Shown here: one piece after another, positions 36,663 through 49,400 of the stretch | Numbering within the stretch: the first letter of the stretch is position 1 | Layout: each line of letters begins with the position of its first letter | Assembly: GCF_964355755.1 (NCBI RefSeq) | Contig: NC_092675.1 | Span: 29,660,912 to 29,724,911, forward strand | Length of the DNA: 64,000 nucleotides | Origin: Antedon mediterranea | Lineage: Eukaryota > Echinodermata > Crinoidea > Comatulida > Antedonidae | Direction: 5' to 3' | The notes under the pieces: model-generated | Databases searched by the model: none | What the model saw: only the letters and a program-made list of their open reading frames with translations | Told to the model about the DNA's origin: nothing | Program-made: the position numbers and the translations under genes

Positions 36663-37185
36663 TCTTGCCTCACAGTACGGCTGGTTATGTGTTTCCACGC
36701 ATTTTTTCTGTGCTTACTAACTGTACTCAAATGTACGTAGTGTCAGCTAAGAAAATAAAGAACAAACGTTTTTACCAGCAGCAATACAAATAGCAATTAA
36801 ATTGAAATCTACAAAGAACACTTTTAAATACAACATTTATGCATCATCCATCTCACGAGGGCGTGGTTGTCAGACTAGTCAATTATTACAGAGGGTGCTC
36901 AGTTGAACATCCTATATAAGAAGACACTAGTATTCAAAAAAGTATCCCCTTTAATAGAAGTCTCTCCTGAATAGGGTTGGTTGTATTGTTATATCATTGG
37001 AAAGCATGCCCTTATAGGGGTGTCCTAGAAAAAGGGGCGGAGACTGTCAGGTTGTCCAGGTAAGCCAGGTACAAAATAAAGTAATTAGGTTCAGTAAAAT
37101 CTGCAAACGAAATCTAATTAAACAATGATTGTTACAGTAGACATTAATGAACAAACAAAACTATCTGTTACATACAGTCACAGCA

Positions 37186-37355
37186 AAATTTCATTTTAAA
37201 ATTTTGTTTAGCAATATTGCTAATCAAACTGATTTTTGAGTCGAGAAATATAGTTTTGTATTGTATTTTTTGCTACACAAATTTAAAAATCTGTAGCAAA
37301 AATGTTGTTTTGTATAGCTTTTTGCTATGCTACACTGGCAAGATTATTCCTGGAC
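37186..37355 (-). repeat. Repeat family C copy, inverted relative to 24256
   Basis: It contains TTTTGCTATGCTACACTGGC and TTAGCAATATTGCTAATCAA, matching the 24256 copy in reverse orientation along nearly its whole length. Confidence 0.8.
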
Positions 37356-38725
37356 AGTTGTACATTAAACTAATTAAAACATTCACCACCGGTTAAAAGA
37401 CAACAGCACCATGAATGATGAAAGTAAACAAACAAAAACACTGTATTCTGATATTACATACAGCAAATGAATAGTAAATGTACAGTATATTAATAACAGA
37501 GAAATACCAGACATGAAAGCTTGCAAATGTTGATTTAACAAATTTGTTTTGCTGTTTCATTAATGAGTCGGTCTCCATGGTAAATAAAATATAGTTTTTT
37601 CATAAAGTAATAATGAAGATTTAATGAATGAGAAAGTTGAAATAGTATGAAATAATGAGATGACGCCGTGTAGACAGCTGAAAGTTGGTATTATTAATAC
37701 AATTGTAATGTAAGATATCGTTTAATTAAAAATTGAAAAATAATCTACTCTCTGTTTCATGATTACTGCATTACACTATTTGTTGTACAATACTACAAAA
37801 TACATCCTGTCATACATTAGAAGGGCCCTCAAGCAATCTATATTAAATATTAAAGTACCATAATTATCGTAACATTATCTTAAGATTTACACTTCTGTTT
37901 CTGACCTTGTTACGTAGGATGTGGTATCGTTGACAATTATTAAAAAGGAAATGATGTAATCATTTTAAAACAAAGACATAACTACTGTGGTTTGTAGAGG
38001 GAAGACGTAACTATGCAGTCTTTTTCATTGGCATATGTCTGGAGCTACAGTATAGTAAATGGCTTATTATACTGTAGTTTTATTGGTAAGAACTAACCAA
38101 TTTACCAATTAGTGCAGTGTACTGATAACATTTTTGAATTTATTTTTGATTATAACATTTTTCTTTTCTTTAATAAGAAATTTATAAATCAAAATATTAA
38201 TGAATGTTTATGAGTTGAATGGTGAAAAAATTCATGTCCGACTCCCAGATTGTGTCATTTACGAGGTGCGTTTCACATAAAAATGACACACAACTGAGAG
38301 TGAGGTTAGAACTATGTCTGAAAACATGGTGCGCAAAATGTCTACACCTTGCGAGTGTGATGATATTAACTTAAAATATATATATGAGCAAATCCCTGAA
38401 TGAGGAGTTAAAACCCGAGATGATCCCTTATCTGCCTGCAGGAAATTAATCAAAATTTTGCACTCCTTAAGAAAGAATTAGACTATTATTTACTTAGATG
38501 GACCAGTGTGATTAAAAAAGTAATCTAAAGACAAGTTGTATTAGGGTTAATTAAGTTTGTTGATATAAAATATAGCAAGTGAACATTAGATTTCCTAAGA
38601 AGGTTATAATCTTGACATTCCAGAAGGGGTACTGTGTGTATATCATGATTTCACATTTATGCTGATATACCTGGATGATCATACAAGCAGGGAGTAATGC
38701 TTCAGTCTATTTTACTGTGTAATCT

Positions 38726-38917
38726 TTAAGGCCAATTTACACAGACGAGCGGTAATACAAATATGGAATCTATTTTATTCTATTTGACCATTTACACACA
38801 ACGCAGAGTGAACAGGCGGTTTAAACTCCTCAGGATAGATACAGATTCTACATGGCACAAGCTACACAGTTTTCAGCTTACTGTTACCTTAACTGTCTGT
38901 GTAAATTGGCCTTTAAT
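38726..38917. repeat. MITE family F copy (GGCCAATTTACACAGACGAG termini)
   Basis: AAGGCCAATTTACACAGACG at the left pairs with CTGTCTGTGTAAATTGGCCTT at the right. A related copy starts at 50457. Confidence 0.85.
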
Positions 38918-39707
38918 ACAAAGCTAATGGCTTAATACAATTTTGACAATGTCACATTGTTACGAATTGTTTATAAACAAAACAATTCGTAGCATTGTTC
39001 TTACAATAATTTGTAAGAACAGGGTTCACAGGGTCAAGTTGGTCGGCGTCCCATTACCTAAAGTATCATCAATATACAGTATCACTATCAAGTAACTTTC
39101 AAATGGCCAACATTCTCTTTAAAAGTTTGTTAAACCTCAATAAACAAATTACCATATAAACAATGTTCTTTTTTAACCAAAAACTACAGTCAGTAAAATA
39201 TTTAACTATTCAAAATAAAACAAATTAGTACTGTAGCATAATATTATATGCGAATGTTTTTAATTTTTTAATTTTGCAGTGTTAATGTTTATTGACAGCA
39301 AAATAGAGAGTATAGAATTTTACCTTAATTTAGCGAAAGAAGAAAAATATTCTTGCGGTTAAAAAGGGACAAAATTATTTTCTACTTTAATTATATGTAT
39401 TTTTGGCCATTCTAGAGCTTACACAGTTTTCAGTACATTACATGGGACAAAGTTCACTTCACGATTTTGCTATAAAGCTAATGCAAACTACATTCAAGTA
39501 TGACGACTAGACTTACTGACCCTGATTGACCTAGAAACAAGGGAATTACTTGCTTCTTTATTCTCAGTACACCCACAATTCTCACACTTCCTCAAGTTTC
39601 CTACTGTTGGATTATTTATTTATCAGTATTATATATTTGGAAGCAAAAAATAATATTGTATTAGATTAGTGTAGATAGTACTAACAGAAGAAAACAGATT
39701 TTTATAA

Positions 39708-39849
39708 AAGCTCTGTTTACACTATCAAACTTTATGTGATGTTCCCATATATCGACATAATGATATCATATCACTACCATATTTGGACCTATCACCACCA
39801 TATTTGGGCACATCACACTTTTTTTGTCAAACTAGTGTAGACAGAGCTT
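39708..39849. repeat. MITE family A copy
   Basis: AAGCTCTGTTTACACTATCA pairs with TAGTGTAGACAGAGCTT. CCATATTTGG occurs twice inside. Confidence 0.9.
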
Positions 39850-39854
39850 GAGAT

Positions 39855-40040
39855 AAAAGGGTCTTTCATATCCTCTCCGCCTGCAGTTCAGGTCCACATC
39901 ACATTGCGTGTAGAAGCATTAGTGAATTTTGTTTTCACGACATGCCACATGGCTACGCACTGAGCAAAAAGATTGGCGCGAGATAAACGATAAGTGAGAC
40001 ACATTTGCTATGCCAGAATCAGATCAGGTGTGAAAGAAAA
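39855..40040. repeat. MITE family G copy, diverged
   Basis: AAAGGGTCTTTCATATCC and CAGGTGTGAAAG mark the ends. ACATGCCACATGGCTACGCA inside corresponds to ACGTAGCCATGT in the 7024 copy. It begins immediately after a family A MITE. Confidence 0.45.
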
Positions 40041-40623
40041 ATAATTAATATATTGTAGAAAGGGTGTGTATTAAAATAAGATTCAGAATTGTACAGTAAT
40101 ATAGAATGGCAACGTTTTTGAACAACTACTGAAAAAACATGAAAAACATGTACTGTACAGTAAGCAGCATACAGTGAGTATATTATATAAATAGTAATAA
40201 ATAATCACATTGTAAATAATAATCATTATCAATCATATGTGCTTATTTCACAATGTATGTTTGCTCTTGAGTATGAACTTCATCTTTGTTTGGTTTAATG
40301 CTGATTGCAAATGATTATTTTTCATTCAAACCAAAATTTAAAATCCTGAAAGATTTTTTTTTATTGTTATTCCAGTATAGTATAATTATACTTAATACTA
40401 CCGAGATGAATAAGAATATTCATATCTGTATTATATTATATTATTGTTTTATAGTATTGTAAATCCTTGAAAAGATTTATTCGGTTGGTCATCTGGGGGT
40501 CAAAGGTGGAATATTCGTCACTAGACTCTGAAAAAGCCAACTGATACTACTAGTTGGCGAAACTGAAACATCAGGTAAAAAAAATATTTGTATTTACTAT
40601 TAAAACCCACGGTTCAGAGATAA

Positions 40624-41129
40624 TTAAAGCCCCATTCCCTACGTTTTTTAGATCTAATTTAAGATCACAAACTATATTTAATGTAAAAATAATACTATAT
40701 GGTCCTATTGCGATAACTTTTTTTGTCTTTAAACGGTTAAAAATGTGAAAAATAAATCGATTCTAATAATTATAGCGGGTTTTCCCCAATTTGTATCAAC
40801 GGAGTCTGGCAAAAATAGAAAGACAATTAATGCAGCAACTATACAACGTCAGGCTAGGTATATAGCTAGCGTACGATGTTCGTACGTTATCGATGTTTAC
40901 CAGCTAGGCCTACAAAACTAAGCCTAGCTAGGCTAGGCCTAAGACCGTCCACGAGAGGTCGATCGCCGCGAGCTACTTAGGTAGTGCATTGTTTCTCACT
41001 TTTTATCATAATTTACCATAAAACGTACATTTAAGGTAAGGAATGACATGGTTTAATGTTTTTAAAGTGATATATATGTATTATTTTCCAAAAAACGTCC
41101 AAAATTGCAGGGAAGGGGTCTTTAACTAT
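40624..41129. repeat. Element L1 with TTAAAG..CCCC..TTCCCT termini
   Basis: The left end TTAAAGCCCCATTCCCTACG and, read inward from the right, TTAAAGACCCCTTCCCTGCA form terminal inverted repeats flanked by TTAA. About 350 bp of it (40780-41129) recur nearly identically, in reverse, at 60474-60828 in ORC1 intron 12. TTAA flanks with CCC-type ends recall piggyBac-type elements, but that assignment is tentative. Confidence 0.7.
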
Positions 41130-41733
41130 TATATTTTATAGTATATTGTTGTAGTTTATCTATAATTGTAAAATGATAATACTTAAGATATTTTAAGGTA
41201 TTATTATTATGATGGATGTTGGTTTTCAATATACAGTAAAGTTATCAAAATTTACTGTATGTAAATTAATTAATTTCTCTAGGCTATATAGAGGAAATGT
41301 GGATGGAACAATAGGGAGAGGGTTTGATAGTAAAATGAGTTTAAAATAGCAATTTTTAGTTTTTAAGATACATTCATTTTAAAAGTTTTCTCCAAAAATA
41401 AATATCTATTCTATTTTTGGATAGGCCTACTAGTAGGCCTATCCTAGCCTAGCTGGGCCTAGGGGGTATTCGCCTAGTTCTAGGGCCTTAGGTAGGTCCA
41501 AAACTTTTCTTATAATTAATAATTTGATAACTTTATTTCGTCCACATAGGAAAATATTTTGAGTGCTTTTCACAAAATTGTACAAAAATATATAAAAACG
41601 TTTCATATAAAAAAAAATTAATTACAATATTTAAAAACACTATATATTATTTAACAATGTACAAGTATGAACATAAGACTACAATTAACTAAATAAAAAA
41701 TAAAAAGCTGCAATACATCAAAAATTTCAAAAA

Positions 41734-41945
41734 TTATGCAAAATCATTTAACAGTCTAATAGAATACGGAACAAAAGAATTAAAATATCGCATAACCCTA
41801 CTATTGCACGATCTCAGCACATTTAGTCTTTTTGATCTCATTTTAACATAATGTTTATTTAAAGGGTGGTTTGAGTCGTCGCATATTTTCATAGCCTTAT
41901 TTCTAATAAGCATTCCATACGATCTTCCAGATAAAATTATCAGCG
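41734..41945 (-). mobile_element. LINE fragment, minus orientation
   Basis: The minus-strand frame reads RSYGMLIRNKAMKICDDSNH and then RSCNSRVMRYFNSFVPYSIR with LLND, the usual C-terminal signature of CR1/L2-like polyproteins. It abuts a plus-oriented LINE fragment head to head near 41945. Confidence 0.65.
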
Positions 41946-41949
41946 CAGA

Positions 41950-42800
41950 CTTTAACATGTTTGCAGATGATGCAAAGATTATAAAGACCATCAAAGAAAA
42001 ATCGGATTCAAGAAAACTTCAAATTGATCTTGATAGGGCTCAGGAATGGTCAGAGGACTGGCTGCTAAAATTCAATACCAAGAAATGCAAAGTGCTCCAT
42101 GTTGGTAGAAAGACAGAGAAATCAGAATATTGTCTAAATGGAGAAACGTTATTGGCAGTAAACGAAGAAAAAGACCTTGGTGTTATCTTCACTAGCGACT
42201 GCAAGCCAAGCCGACAGTGTGCTGCAGCAGCAGCTAGAGCGACGAATAGTATGAGAACTGTCAAAAGAACATTCAAAAATATTGACAAAGAAAGTTTTCA
42301 GGTCATGTACAAGGCATACATCCGTCCACATATGGAATACTGTATACAGTCCTGGTCTCCTTACTATAACAAAGACAAAGAAATCTTGGAGAAGGTGCAG
42401 AGAAGAGCTACAAAGATGGTCAAGTCAATAAGTGATCTACCATATGAAAAAAGGTTAGAATATCTTGATCTTCAACCATTAGAGACGAGAAGACTACGAG
42501 GAGATTTGATTGAAGCTTTCAAAATTTTGAAAGGCTTTGAGGATATTGACCCAAAAGATTTATTTAAATTGTCTCACAACATCAGAACCAGGGGACACAG
42601 CTTAAAACTATATCGTCCAAAACTTAGAGGAAATCTTATGTGCAGGGCCAACTTTTTTACCATCAGAGTCATACATCACTGGAATTCTCTGCCTGAATAT
42701 GTAATACAAGCCTCTTCAGTGAACATCTTTAAGTCTAGACTTGACAACTATTTTCGGCTAGAAATGGAATCTAATAGGCACTAGCCTAAACTATTTCCAT
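41950..42800 (+). mobile_element. LINE fragment, C-terminal half of a reverse transcriptase
   Basis: An open frame of about 275 codons starts at the reverse transcriptase catalytic box (MFADDAKI). It continues through WLLKFNTKKCKVLHVG, MVKSISDLPYEKRLEYL and HHWNSLPEYV, as in non-LTR retrotransposons of the CR1/Rex1/Jockey group. The polymerase N-terminus and the endonuclease are missing, so it is a 5'-truncated copy. It is unusually intact for a dead fragment. Confidence 0.88.
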
Positions 42801-43443
42801 CAAACATTAAGTGTAAGTGTAAGTGTAGCCTAGACACATATATAAATCAAATAGTTGACTGTCTCTTGGCAATACAACAAGGGTATAATTAACAAAAATA
42901 CATACACTCTACTGTATAGTAGGCCTACCTAAAACAACCAGCCCACAACTTTTAACATAACAGTGCACCGGAACGGGATTTTCCTGCCTCTCGCCCCCAT
43001 CATACACACAATTTTCAACTCACTGCCATCGGTCGGGCCGGGTACGGTAAATATTTTTACTTTCTCTAAAATTAAATGACTATAGAATTACATATATACA
43101 CAACCCTAGACCTACTTATAATGATTTAAAGTGTTTTGTGTACTTACCGCTCTAATTACATCAATTATCTTTCTTTTTAAACTGACTAAATAACTTTTTA
43201 TTTAGGCCTGACTGCTGATAAAGTCAAAGCGTGTCGATGCTGCGGCCAAACTATTTCTGCACAAAAAACAACCAAAAATAAAACCAGGCTAGGATGTGAC
43301 GTGCGACCTCTCTTGTTCGTCGTCGTCGCGCGCCGCCGCCGATTGTATATCGAAGAGGGCGTAACAGTTTTTTTATTCCACGTTAATTTTTCACATGTTC
43401 ATTTTGTTTTCGTGTGTGAATCGTAAATTAATACAGATTTAGG

Positions 43444-46400
43444 ATGAATTATTCATATATACCAATTGCAATATTAGCTGTACTAGCTATATTTGTTCAC
43501 GAGATAAATGGATCATCTAATTTAGGCAGAGGTAAGATCACAGGTGATGCATTCAAAAGCGCAGGCTGCAGCGCCGTCAGCCCCTCCTACCCCCTTTCTC
43601 ATCCATCATGAAATGATGTGCAGCACCAACCATGACAGCAGGCCAACTAACTGATAGGCTAGCCCGCGGACTCTAGGCCTACCACTACAGTACCTGCCGT
43701 CCTAAACTAGACCTAAACTAGCTATCTCGGTCGGTGTAGGCCCACCTAGCTAGCCAGATAATTATTTTCATCTCGTAATCCGTATGATGATAATTGATTA
43801 AATTGATACAATCCACTTTTCAGGAGATAACAAACATGTTCAAGAAGAACACCCTTTTTCATTGTTTTTGGCTCATTGCCTTCAATTGTGTATAGAATAT
43901 TTCCAGGCATGTTGTATGTCCACAATATACCATTTTAAGTCTAAGGTCTATGAGAGTATAATTATTAAACAACAATGTGATTACTCAAATTGTTTATTTT
44001 AAATATTTGCATGGCGAAATCAAATGTTGATTGATATAGTTTGCGGTACACCATATGTATATTTAGTCCTGAAAAGTACTTTTAAGTTTTCCTTTCTGAA
44101 TTTTACATTAATATAATTTGTGTATTTAGCTTTGTCTTGGTGCATACAATGTTTTCCAAGAATTATCAACTAAAACTATATTTTCAGGTTTTGGTGATAA
44201 CATAGATTGGAAAACAATGGATGAGGGATTGCAATTGGCAAAAGAAAGGTACAATACAGTTTTGAACTCATGATTCTTAAATGATACTGTATTTGTAAGC
44301 AAAATGAAGGGGGAAAGGAGTGGTGAGGTGTAGTGGGTGAGGAGTGGTGAGGTGTAGTGGGTGAGGTGTAGTGGGTGAGGAGTGGTGAGGTGTAGTGGGT
44401 GAGGAGTGGTGAGGTGTAGTGGGTGAGGAGTGGTGAGGTGTAGTGGGTGAGGAGTGGTGAGGTGTAGTGGGTGAGGAGTGGTGAGGTGTAGTGGGTGAGG
44501 AGTGGTGAGGTGTAGTGGGTGAGGAGTGGTGAGGTGTAGTGGGTGAGGAGTGGTGAGGTGTAGTGGGTGAGGAGTGGTGAGGTGTAGTGGGTGAGGAGTG
44601 GTGAGGTGTAGTGGGTGAGGAGTGGTGAGGTGTAGTGGGTGAGGAGTGGTGAGGTGTAGTGGGTGTTTTGCATTGCAATGATACATTCTAAAGCCTTGTC
44701 TACACTATCAAACTTTACTGTGACAAAAAAATGTGATGTGCCCATATATGGACATGATGATGTCACATCACTACCATATTTGAGTACATCACACTTTTTG
44801 TTGTTGTAGAAAGAGCTTATAAGCCTTTAAACAATGTTTGTATCAGAATTTGTTAGCTTATCATCATAAAGCTATAAAGTCTGGGATATATAGGTCCACC
44901 AACCATCTAAATTTGTAAGAGCTCTTTGAAAAATTAAATGTTTATTTTCTTTAATAGTGATACACCAATGATGTTACTTATTCATAAGACTTGGTGTGGA
45001 GCATGTAAAGGTAAGACTCTTGCGTTTTCATTGACTAATTATAAAAAATAAAATGAACAAAATATCTAGTAGGTTGAAGGATATACACAAGTTATAATTA
45101 TTACAAGCTATTCAAATTGTAGATGTTTTCCCTGTGTTTATTTTATGTCAGCTTGTTTTGTCTATTTCATGCCTAGCTTATTACCCCGCCTCCCCCCCCC
45201 CCAACTTTTTTTTTAAAACTCTTCTACACTAGAAGCAGAGTACACTTTATAGTGATGTCATCACTTTTCTACAATCCGCCAGACTGTTGTCTACGTCTTT
45301 TATTTGTTTTCACAATGGGCCCGTTTCTGCTGCCAACCCAAAATATACCGTATAAATATACCGTATAAATATACCGTATATATACCGTATATGAAATTCG
45401 TGCACCGTTTCCGCTGCACATACTTCGTGGGTGGGTTGTAAAAAGTTGGCTTTCATTACCCAAAATGCATTTCGTGAGACGGAAGTATGGATTGACCTCG
45501 TGTAGTGAGGTTTTTACCTATATCGGTACATGCTGACAAAAACAAAACAATGATGGTTTCTCAAAACGTCGTAGCATTGCTTTCTATTTTAAATCTAATG
45601 AGCAGAAGTGGCAACGAATTTACACCGCACATACAAGCACAATCTAGAAATGTCACTATTTATAAATAAACTCTGTTAATTATTCAAATTGAGTTTATAT
45701 TATGCTATATTATCCTATATTGCCGTTTTAATTTCCATTTTCTATTATACAGTATTTTACCATGATTTTACATCACGTTGTTGTCGTGTAAGAACATTCG
45801 ATTTATTGTAATTAAAATCTCGGTATCTCTTCTGTTGCCATGCAGTCTCCCCCCAACCTTCGCTTCCCCCACAATTGAATTGCAAAAATAGTGATTTGTT
45901 CGGTCCACAGTGACATTTTGATCTGTTGCTTGCTTTTACACGTGTGTTTCAACTTTCAATGCAGCAGAAAAACCAAAACAAACGCGTCGCGCTCTGTTAG
46001 TTTTTGACCTCGTGTCATGAGTCGGGTCACATTTACGGTATATTTTGAGTGCAGCAGAAACGGGGAACGAAATATACGGTATATTTTGGAATATACCGTA
46101 TAATATCCACAAACGATGGGGATATTTATGCAGTATATATACCGCAAATATATACGGTATATTTTTTATGAGACCCATTTCTGCTGCCAAAAAATATACC
46201 GTATATAAAATATACCGTATATATACGGTATATTTTTGGCAGCAGAAACGGGGCCAATGTATATTTTGTATCATCTACATCTGGAAAATAATTGAATTTA
46301 AGCGTGAAATATATCAAATTACCTAAATGTTGCATTTTCAGCATTAAAACCAAAATTTGCAGCTTCATCAGATATTCAACAACTCAGTGAAAATTTTGTT

Positions 46401-49400
46401 ATGGTTAATGTTGAGGTAAGTTACAAGTTGTTTTGTGTTTTTTAGTTTTTTTTTAAAGTTTGCTCTTTAGATTTATCCACTCCATAGGGACTTTGATTGT
46501 CAAAGTTGACCCTTTAACCTCAATTAAAGGTAAAAGCCCGCTACTGGTACCACCTTTCAATGTCATTCCATCTTCATTAAAGTGCTTTATATTGCTTTGT
46601 TTTAGGATGATGAGGAACCAAAAGATTCCAAATACACCCCTGACGGAGGATACATTCCAAGAATTCTATTTTTAGAACCAAATGGTAACGTTAGAGACGA
46701 TATTGTTAACACTGTTGGCAACGAACGATATAAATATTATTATCCAAGTGCAGATCACGGTAAGATAATTTAGTATGATCCATTTTATTAAGCTCCGTCT
46801 ACACTATCAAACTAGTTTGACAAAAAGGTATGATTTGTCCAAATATGGTAGTGATATGACATCATCATGTCCATATATGGGCACATCACATTTTTTTGTC
46901 CCATAAAGTTTAATAGTGTAGACAGAGCTTTACTAATATGATATATAATACACATTTTGAATAAAGTGAGACATGCCGATTTTATTGGGTTTTTCAAATA
47001 GCATAGAGTGAAAAAAGAAATTTAATAGTTTATTATTATTATTACTTCAATATCATTTTTAGTCATAATATTCAGTAATAGTACAGTAGAACCTCTATTA
47101 AAAGGGACACTCAAAAAGTGTCGCCTCAAGTGTCCCTCAGGCACTTCACCTCGGGACTAAAATAAAAATAATAATGTGACCTCACCTCAATGTTAAAATA
47201 TTTACTTCCTTTGTTTCATGGGAAAGTGTCCCCTTAAAGAGGCATGTCCCTATAGAGGCATGTCTCCTTTAGAGGCGTGTCCCCCTAAGAGGCGTGTCCC
47301 CTTAGAGGCATGTCCCCTTAAGAGGCGTGTCCCCTTAAGAGGCATGTTGTGTAGAAAGGTTCTACTCTACTTTAGTAAAGTTAAAATGAAGTAATTTTTA
47401 AAAGAAGATTAAAAAAAATTAAATTTGCTTATTGTATATATAGAAATATTTTTTAATTTGGTGTAAGTCTATTCATTCTTTAGAGTTTTTAAAAAACATA
47501 TTTGAACACTAGGCAACCTCATCTTAACAACTTTAATGAGAGGATTTTGTATTTAGTGACTTGTGGATTTCAATTTCATCCATATAATACTTACACAAAA
47601 CAGTGTTCAGTTACAACCAGGATGTTACGCTTGAGTAAGCTTTCAACAATCAATGAGTGCATGTTTCCCATTGATGAATTTAAGCTACCCAGGTGTTACC
47701 GACACATCAATAAACTTGTTCCTGATTGGCTGAAAGCTGTCAAAGGTATTAAAGCCTTTGACTGAGTGCCACCTCATCACTTTGAACAGTTTGTTTGTAA
47801 AGCATTGATTTTAACTTTAGTGCAAATTGTGTTTTAATTTGCCATTAAATGACATCTGGTTAAAAATCTATTCAGAATATTCGGCTTCAAATACTGCATA
47901 GCAAATAATGCATCATAACATTATAATTGCATAACCAGAAGAAATTATTAATAAAATATTTAGTCATAATAAATATTTAGAGCAGCCTGACTTAGATTAG
48001 GTAGATGTGTTCACTGAACAGCCATTTTTTTGTGTTATATTCCAATATTTTAGTTGGGAATATTTTATGTCAATCCAATGAATGCTCAGTATAATGAACT
48101 AAGGGTGTTGAATGAACTCAGTCTAATGTATCATCTGTTATATCAATGCTTAATGGACCATAGCCAAATGTTCACTATAAAAGCTTAAATGCAGTTGTTT
48201 AAATCAGTTGGGGATATAGCTCAGTGGTAGAGCATTCGACTGCAGATCGAGAGGTCCCTGGTTCAAGTCCGGGTGTCCCCTACTGATTTTTTTTTTAAAC
48301 TTAAAAAATTGTGACTGTTGGCAATTTTCCCTGTTTTCTACTATTTATATCTAAATAATATAGATGCTCTACTTTCTTTAAAAATATGATATTAAAATTG
48401 TGTATCCCATACTTGTATTGTTATTGTACATACAGCACTAAACTAAGACAATTCCAAACATTAAGTTAAATAATGATAAAATAGTTTATGAAAAAAAGGC
48501 TAAAATTGGTAAAATGGCAAAAATAAAGCATTCTTCGACCAAAATGTTTCTTTTTCTAGTATTATGAATATTATAATTATATGAAAATGGTTTATTATAA
48601 TTATGGAATTTTTTTTTCAAATTTCGTTTTTGGTTTTTATGCAATTTATTATATTTATTATATTATGCAATGATATGACTCTACGAGCATTTATATAGTG
48701 ATTGTATAATTTATTAATAAATAATGTTACTTTGAATGTTTAATGTTATGCCTGCCAGGCATCCAGACCTAGAATACAAATAGCATATTATTATGTGACA
48801 AGTATTTGCTTGCAATTACATTGTTCGAAATGAATAGCCAGTATTTGGCAAACAATGTTATTAAGCAATGATTTTCTAAAGTATGTTAAAATATTTGAAT
48901 TTTTTAAATTTTTGGTGAACCATAAAAAATAGACTAACTATTTTTGCTACATTTCGGCTACTACCATCACGAGTGACGTGTTTATTTTGATTGTTTGTCA
49001 TCAATCAAAAAATACAAACAACTTATTCGATACAATATTATTTTTTTTCGAGAACATGTTAATATAGAAATTAATTGATTTAGTGTTGTTTGTTTGTTTG
49101 TTGTTTGTTTTCCTATTTAATTATAAATACTTAAACAAACAAATTCTTATATAAATATATTTTGAATATATATTGGACTCATTTAACCAATATAATCAAG
49201 TAACAGATGGGGATATAGCTCAGTGGTAAACATACAGATATTATAGTGATATAATATCTCTATGGTGGTAGAGCATTCGTCTGCAGAGGGAGCGAAAGAG
49301 AGGTGCCCGGCCTGGTTCAAATCGTGGTCGCCTCTCTGAATGTTTCCCTCTGCAAGTATTCGCAAATGAAATTAATGTCCAACATCTGACCTTTTAGATT

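Larger units (their letters stand above)
36663..43443. other. Divergent intergenic region between sialyltransferase gene 2 and TXNDC12
   Basis: It holds repeat copies of families C, F, A, G and L plus two LINE fragments at 41734-42800. A CpG-rich stretch at about 43230-43340 lies upstream of TXNDC12 and is the likely promoter area. No other gene is supported. Confidence 0.55.

Noticed and set aside
44126-44766. Three overlapping minus-strand frames rich in Thr, Pro, His and Leu repeats
   Set aside because: They simply read through the 24 bp minisatellite in all three frames; no splice or domain support.
45269-46368. Several frames rich in YTVYI or IYGIF on both strands
   Set aside because: They arise from the palindromic ATACCGTATA arrays of the transposon at 45316-46255.
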